This document shows positions 62,842 to 64,000 of a stretch of DNA of 64,000 nt, one piece after another. The position numbers and the translations under genes are program-made. The notes under the pieces are model-generated. The model saw only the letters and a program-made list of their open reading frames with translations. It did no database searches and was not told where the DNA came from. Position 1 is the first letter of the stretch; the number at the start of each line of letters is the position of its first letter. Location: NCBI RefSeq assembly GCF_020283565.1, contig NC_060061.1, positions 29,115,362 through 29,179,361 on the forward strand, read 5' to 3'. Origin of the DNA: Trifolium pratense (lineage: Eukaryota; Streptophyta; Magnoliopsida; Fabales; Fabaceae).

Positions 62842-64000
62842 TTATTATTATTATTATTATTTTCATTAATAAACGCCTTTATTAGAAAATAAAACCTTTC
62901 TCCTCTGGATAAATTGCAACGTGCCAAACGTGAACCTCACCAATGCCAAGACCCATCGTCATCACCATCATCTTTTCTATAGTAAGGAATCCGATAGTTT
63001 CAAATCTGATTGTTATATATTATAGATTATAGATATAGATCTATAACATAATGGGGTTTTGCCACCCTCAGATCTTAGGGGTGGTCTTTTGTTGTCTGGT
63101 TGGTTGAGGATGGAGGACGCGATGGTTGACGACGGTTGGCAACGAAGTTTCATTGATATATGGAAAAGAGAAAACCAGTTGGAAAAAACCTTTATTGGAT
63201 TTGGCATTCTCTTTGTTCGATTCTCATGAGTAGGGTAAAACAATTTAGTACCCGAATTGAAAAAACTCGATGACCCAAAACCCAAGGGGCCATTACTGAA
63301 ACACTAAAATCATAACAACCCAGAAACTCAAAATCAAATTAATCATAACAACCTAGAAACTCAAAATCAAATTTTGATGGTAAAATCGAATTTTAAGTTG
63401 TAGCTTGTATTTTGGTTTGTAATGGATATTGAAGAGTTGTGTGATGAAATTGGGTAAGGGATGCAACCGAGGAAGATGAAAAATGAAGAAAGTGTATATA
63501 CAGGAAATATATTTATTTTCCAAAAAAAAAGAAATAATACAAGTGTCAAACTAGTATAACTTACCCGTGCTATCGCCCGGGTTAATGTTCTATGAAAAAT
63601 ATAGATCATTTTTTTTCACACATGAAAAATATGGATTATTAAAATTTTAATATTGTGATTTTTTTAATTATTTGTAAAATTAATTTTATATTTAATGTAA
63701 TAGTTTATTTAAATATGATAAAAGATCCAAATTTTGGATATTTTAAGGAGAAATGACATAATGGAGAGTGATATTCCACTCCCCGTTCCAAACTCACATG
63801 TTCATATATTTATTCTTTTATTTTCATAAAAAAAAAGTCATTATGCAAAAACTAATCTAACGGTTAATATACTTGTTCTTAATCGTCATCTCTCTCCTTT
63901 AGACATTTGTTTTCTTCAGGAATATTTTATCTCATGTCCCCGTGTGAGAAAATTTCACATTTGAGAAGCAAAATGGGCCGATTTTAATTTTAATATTATT
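62842..64000. other. AT-rich right margin with a possible Helitron end at 63563-63593
   Basis: At 63563-63582 the sequence ACCCGTGCTATCGCCCGGGT, followed by TAATGTT and CTAT, looks like a Helitron 3' hairpin. The terminal CTAG is changed, so this is uncertain. Otherwise there is no gene; several short ORFs have no recognisable features. Confidence 0.35.

Noticed and set aside
63013..63609. Short minus-strand ORFs near the right edge
   Set aside because: No motifs, poor composition and no splice or promoter context.

Overview
This is nuclear DNA of a flowering plant, most likely a legume of the clover/medick/pea group. It carries intron-containing eukaryotic genes, a roughly 12 kb SIRE/Maximus-type Ty1-copia element with an env-like gene, a Tat-lineage Ty3-gypsy element, several Helitrons, hAT, Mutator-like, PIF/Harbinger and Stowaway elements, and very AT-rich spacer. 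The legume placement is an inference from element style and codon flavour; no database was consulted. Almost all of 1-48,000 is nested mobile DNA. Two apparently intact host genes sit in 49,500-58,921 and converge on each other.

Left block (1-14,804). A minus-strand SIRE-type copia (cut by the window edge) has jumped into the integrase end of a minus-strand gypsy polyprotein. Beyond the gypsy LTR, two long-TIR elements sit side by side in (TA)n tracts. The first carries a striking hierarchical array of about ten 31-bp palindromes. A Helitron-type 3' hairpin follows.

Middle block (14,805-33,400). A hAT-like element (TSD 7/8) holds a complete non-autonomous Helitron. A decayed Helitron helicase gene follows with its 3' terminus, then nested Stowaway MITEs, a tandemly duplicated LINE RNase H remnant, one CACTA end, and a PIF/Harbinger transposase split by a Tip100-like hAT with a perfect 8-bp duplication. 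After this come minus-strand fragments of two unrelated host genes side by side: HDR/IspH (at least five exon-like blocks) and CAND1 (two exon-like blocks).

Nested LINE block (33,402-47,471). One LINE ORF2 tail (zinc-binding RT domain, then RNase H) is split first by a hAT MITE with a perfect TATATAGA duplication and then by a full-length plus-strand SIRE-type copia of 12,011 bp. Removing both on paper leaves one open frame up to a single stop. The copia has two about 1.07 kb LTRs, gag, a pol broken by a 32-bp deletion, an env-like ORF with one in-frame stop, and an antisense mini-gene with its own TATA box and AATAAA signal.

Right block (49,500-64,000). An intronless-CDS DnaJ/DUF1977 ER co-chaperone gene (plus) converges with SEC11, the ER signal peptidase catalytic subunit (minus). 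SEC11 was assembled here from eight exons giving 180 residues with exact splice phases. Its first intron contains about 900 bp of nearly pure AAT/TTA repeat. Both proteins act at the ER membrane, but there is no sign that this is more than coincidence. Upstream of SEC11 lie another hAT-like element (TSD 7/8), a tandem duplication, and a minus-strand Helitron of the same family as the one at 15.5 kb.
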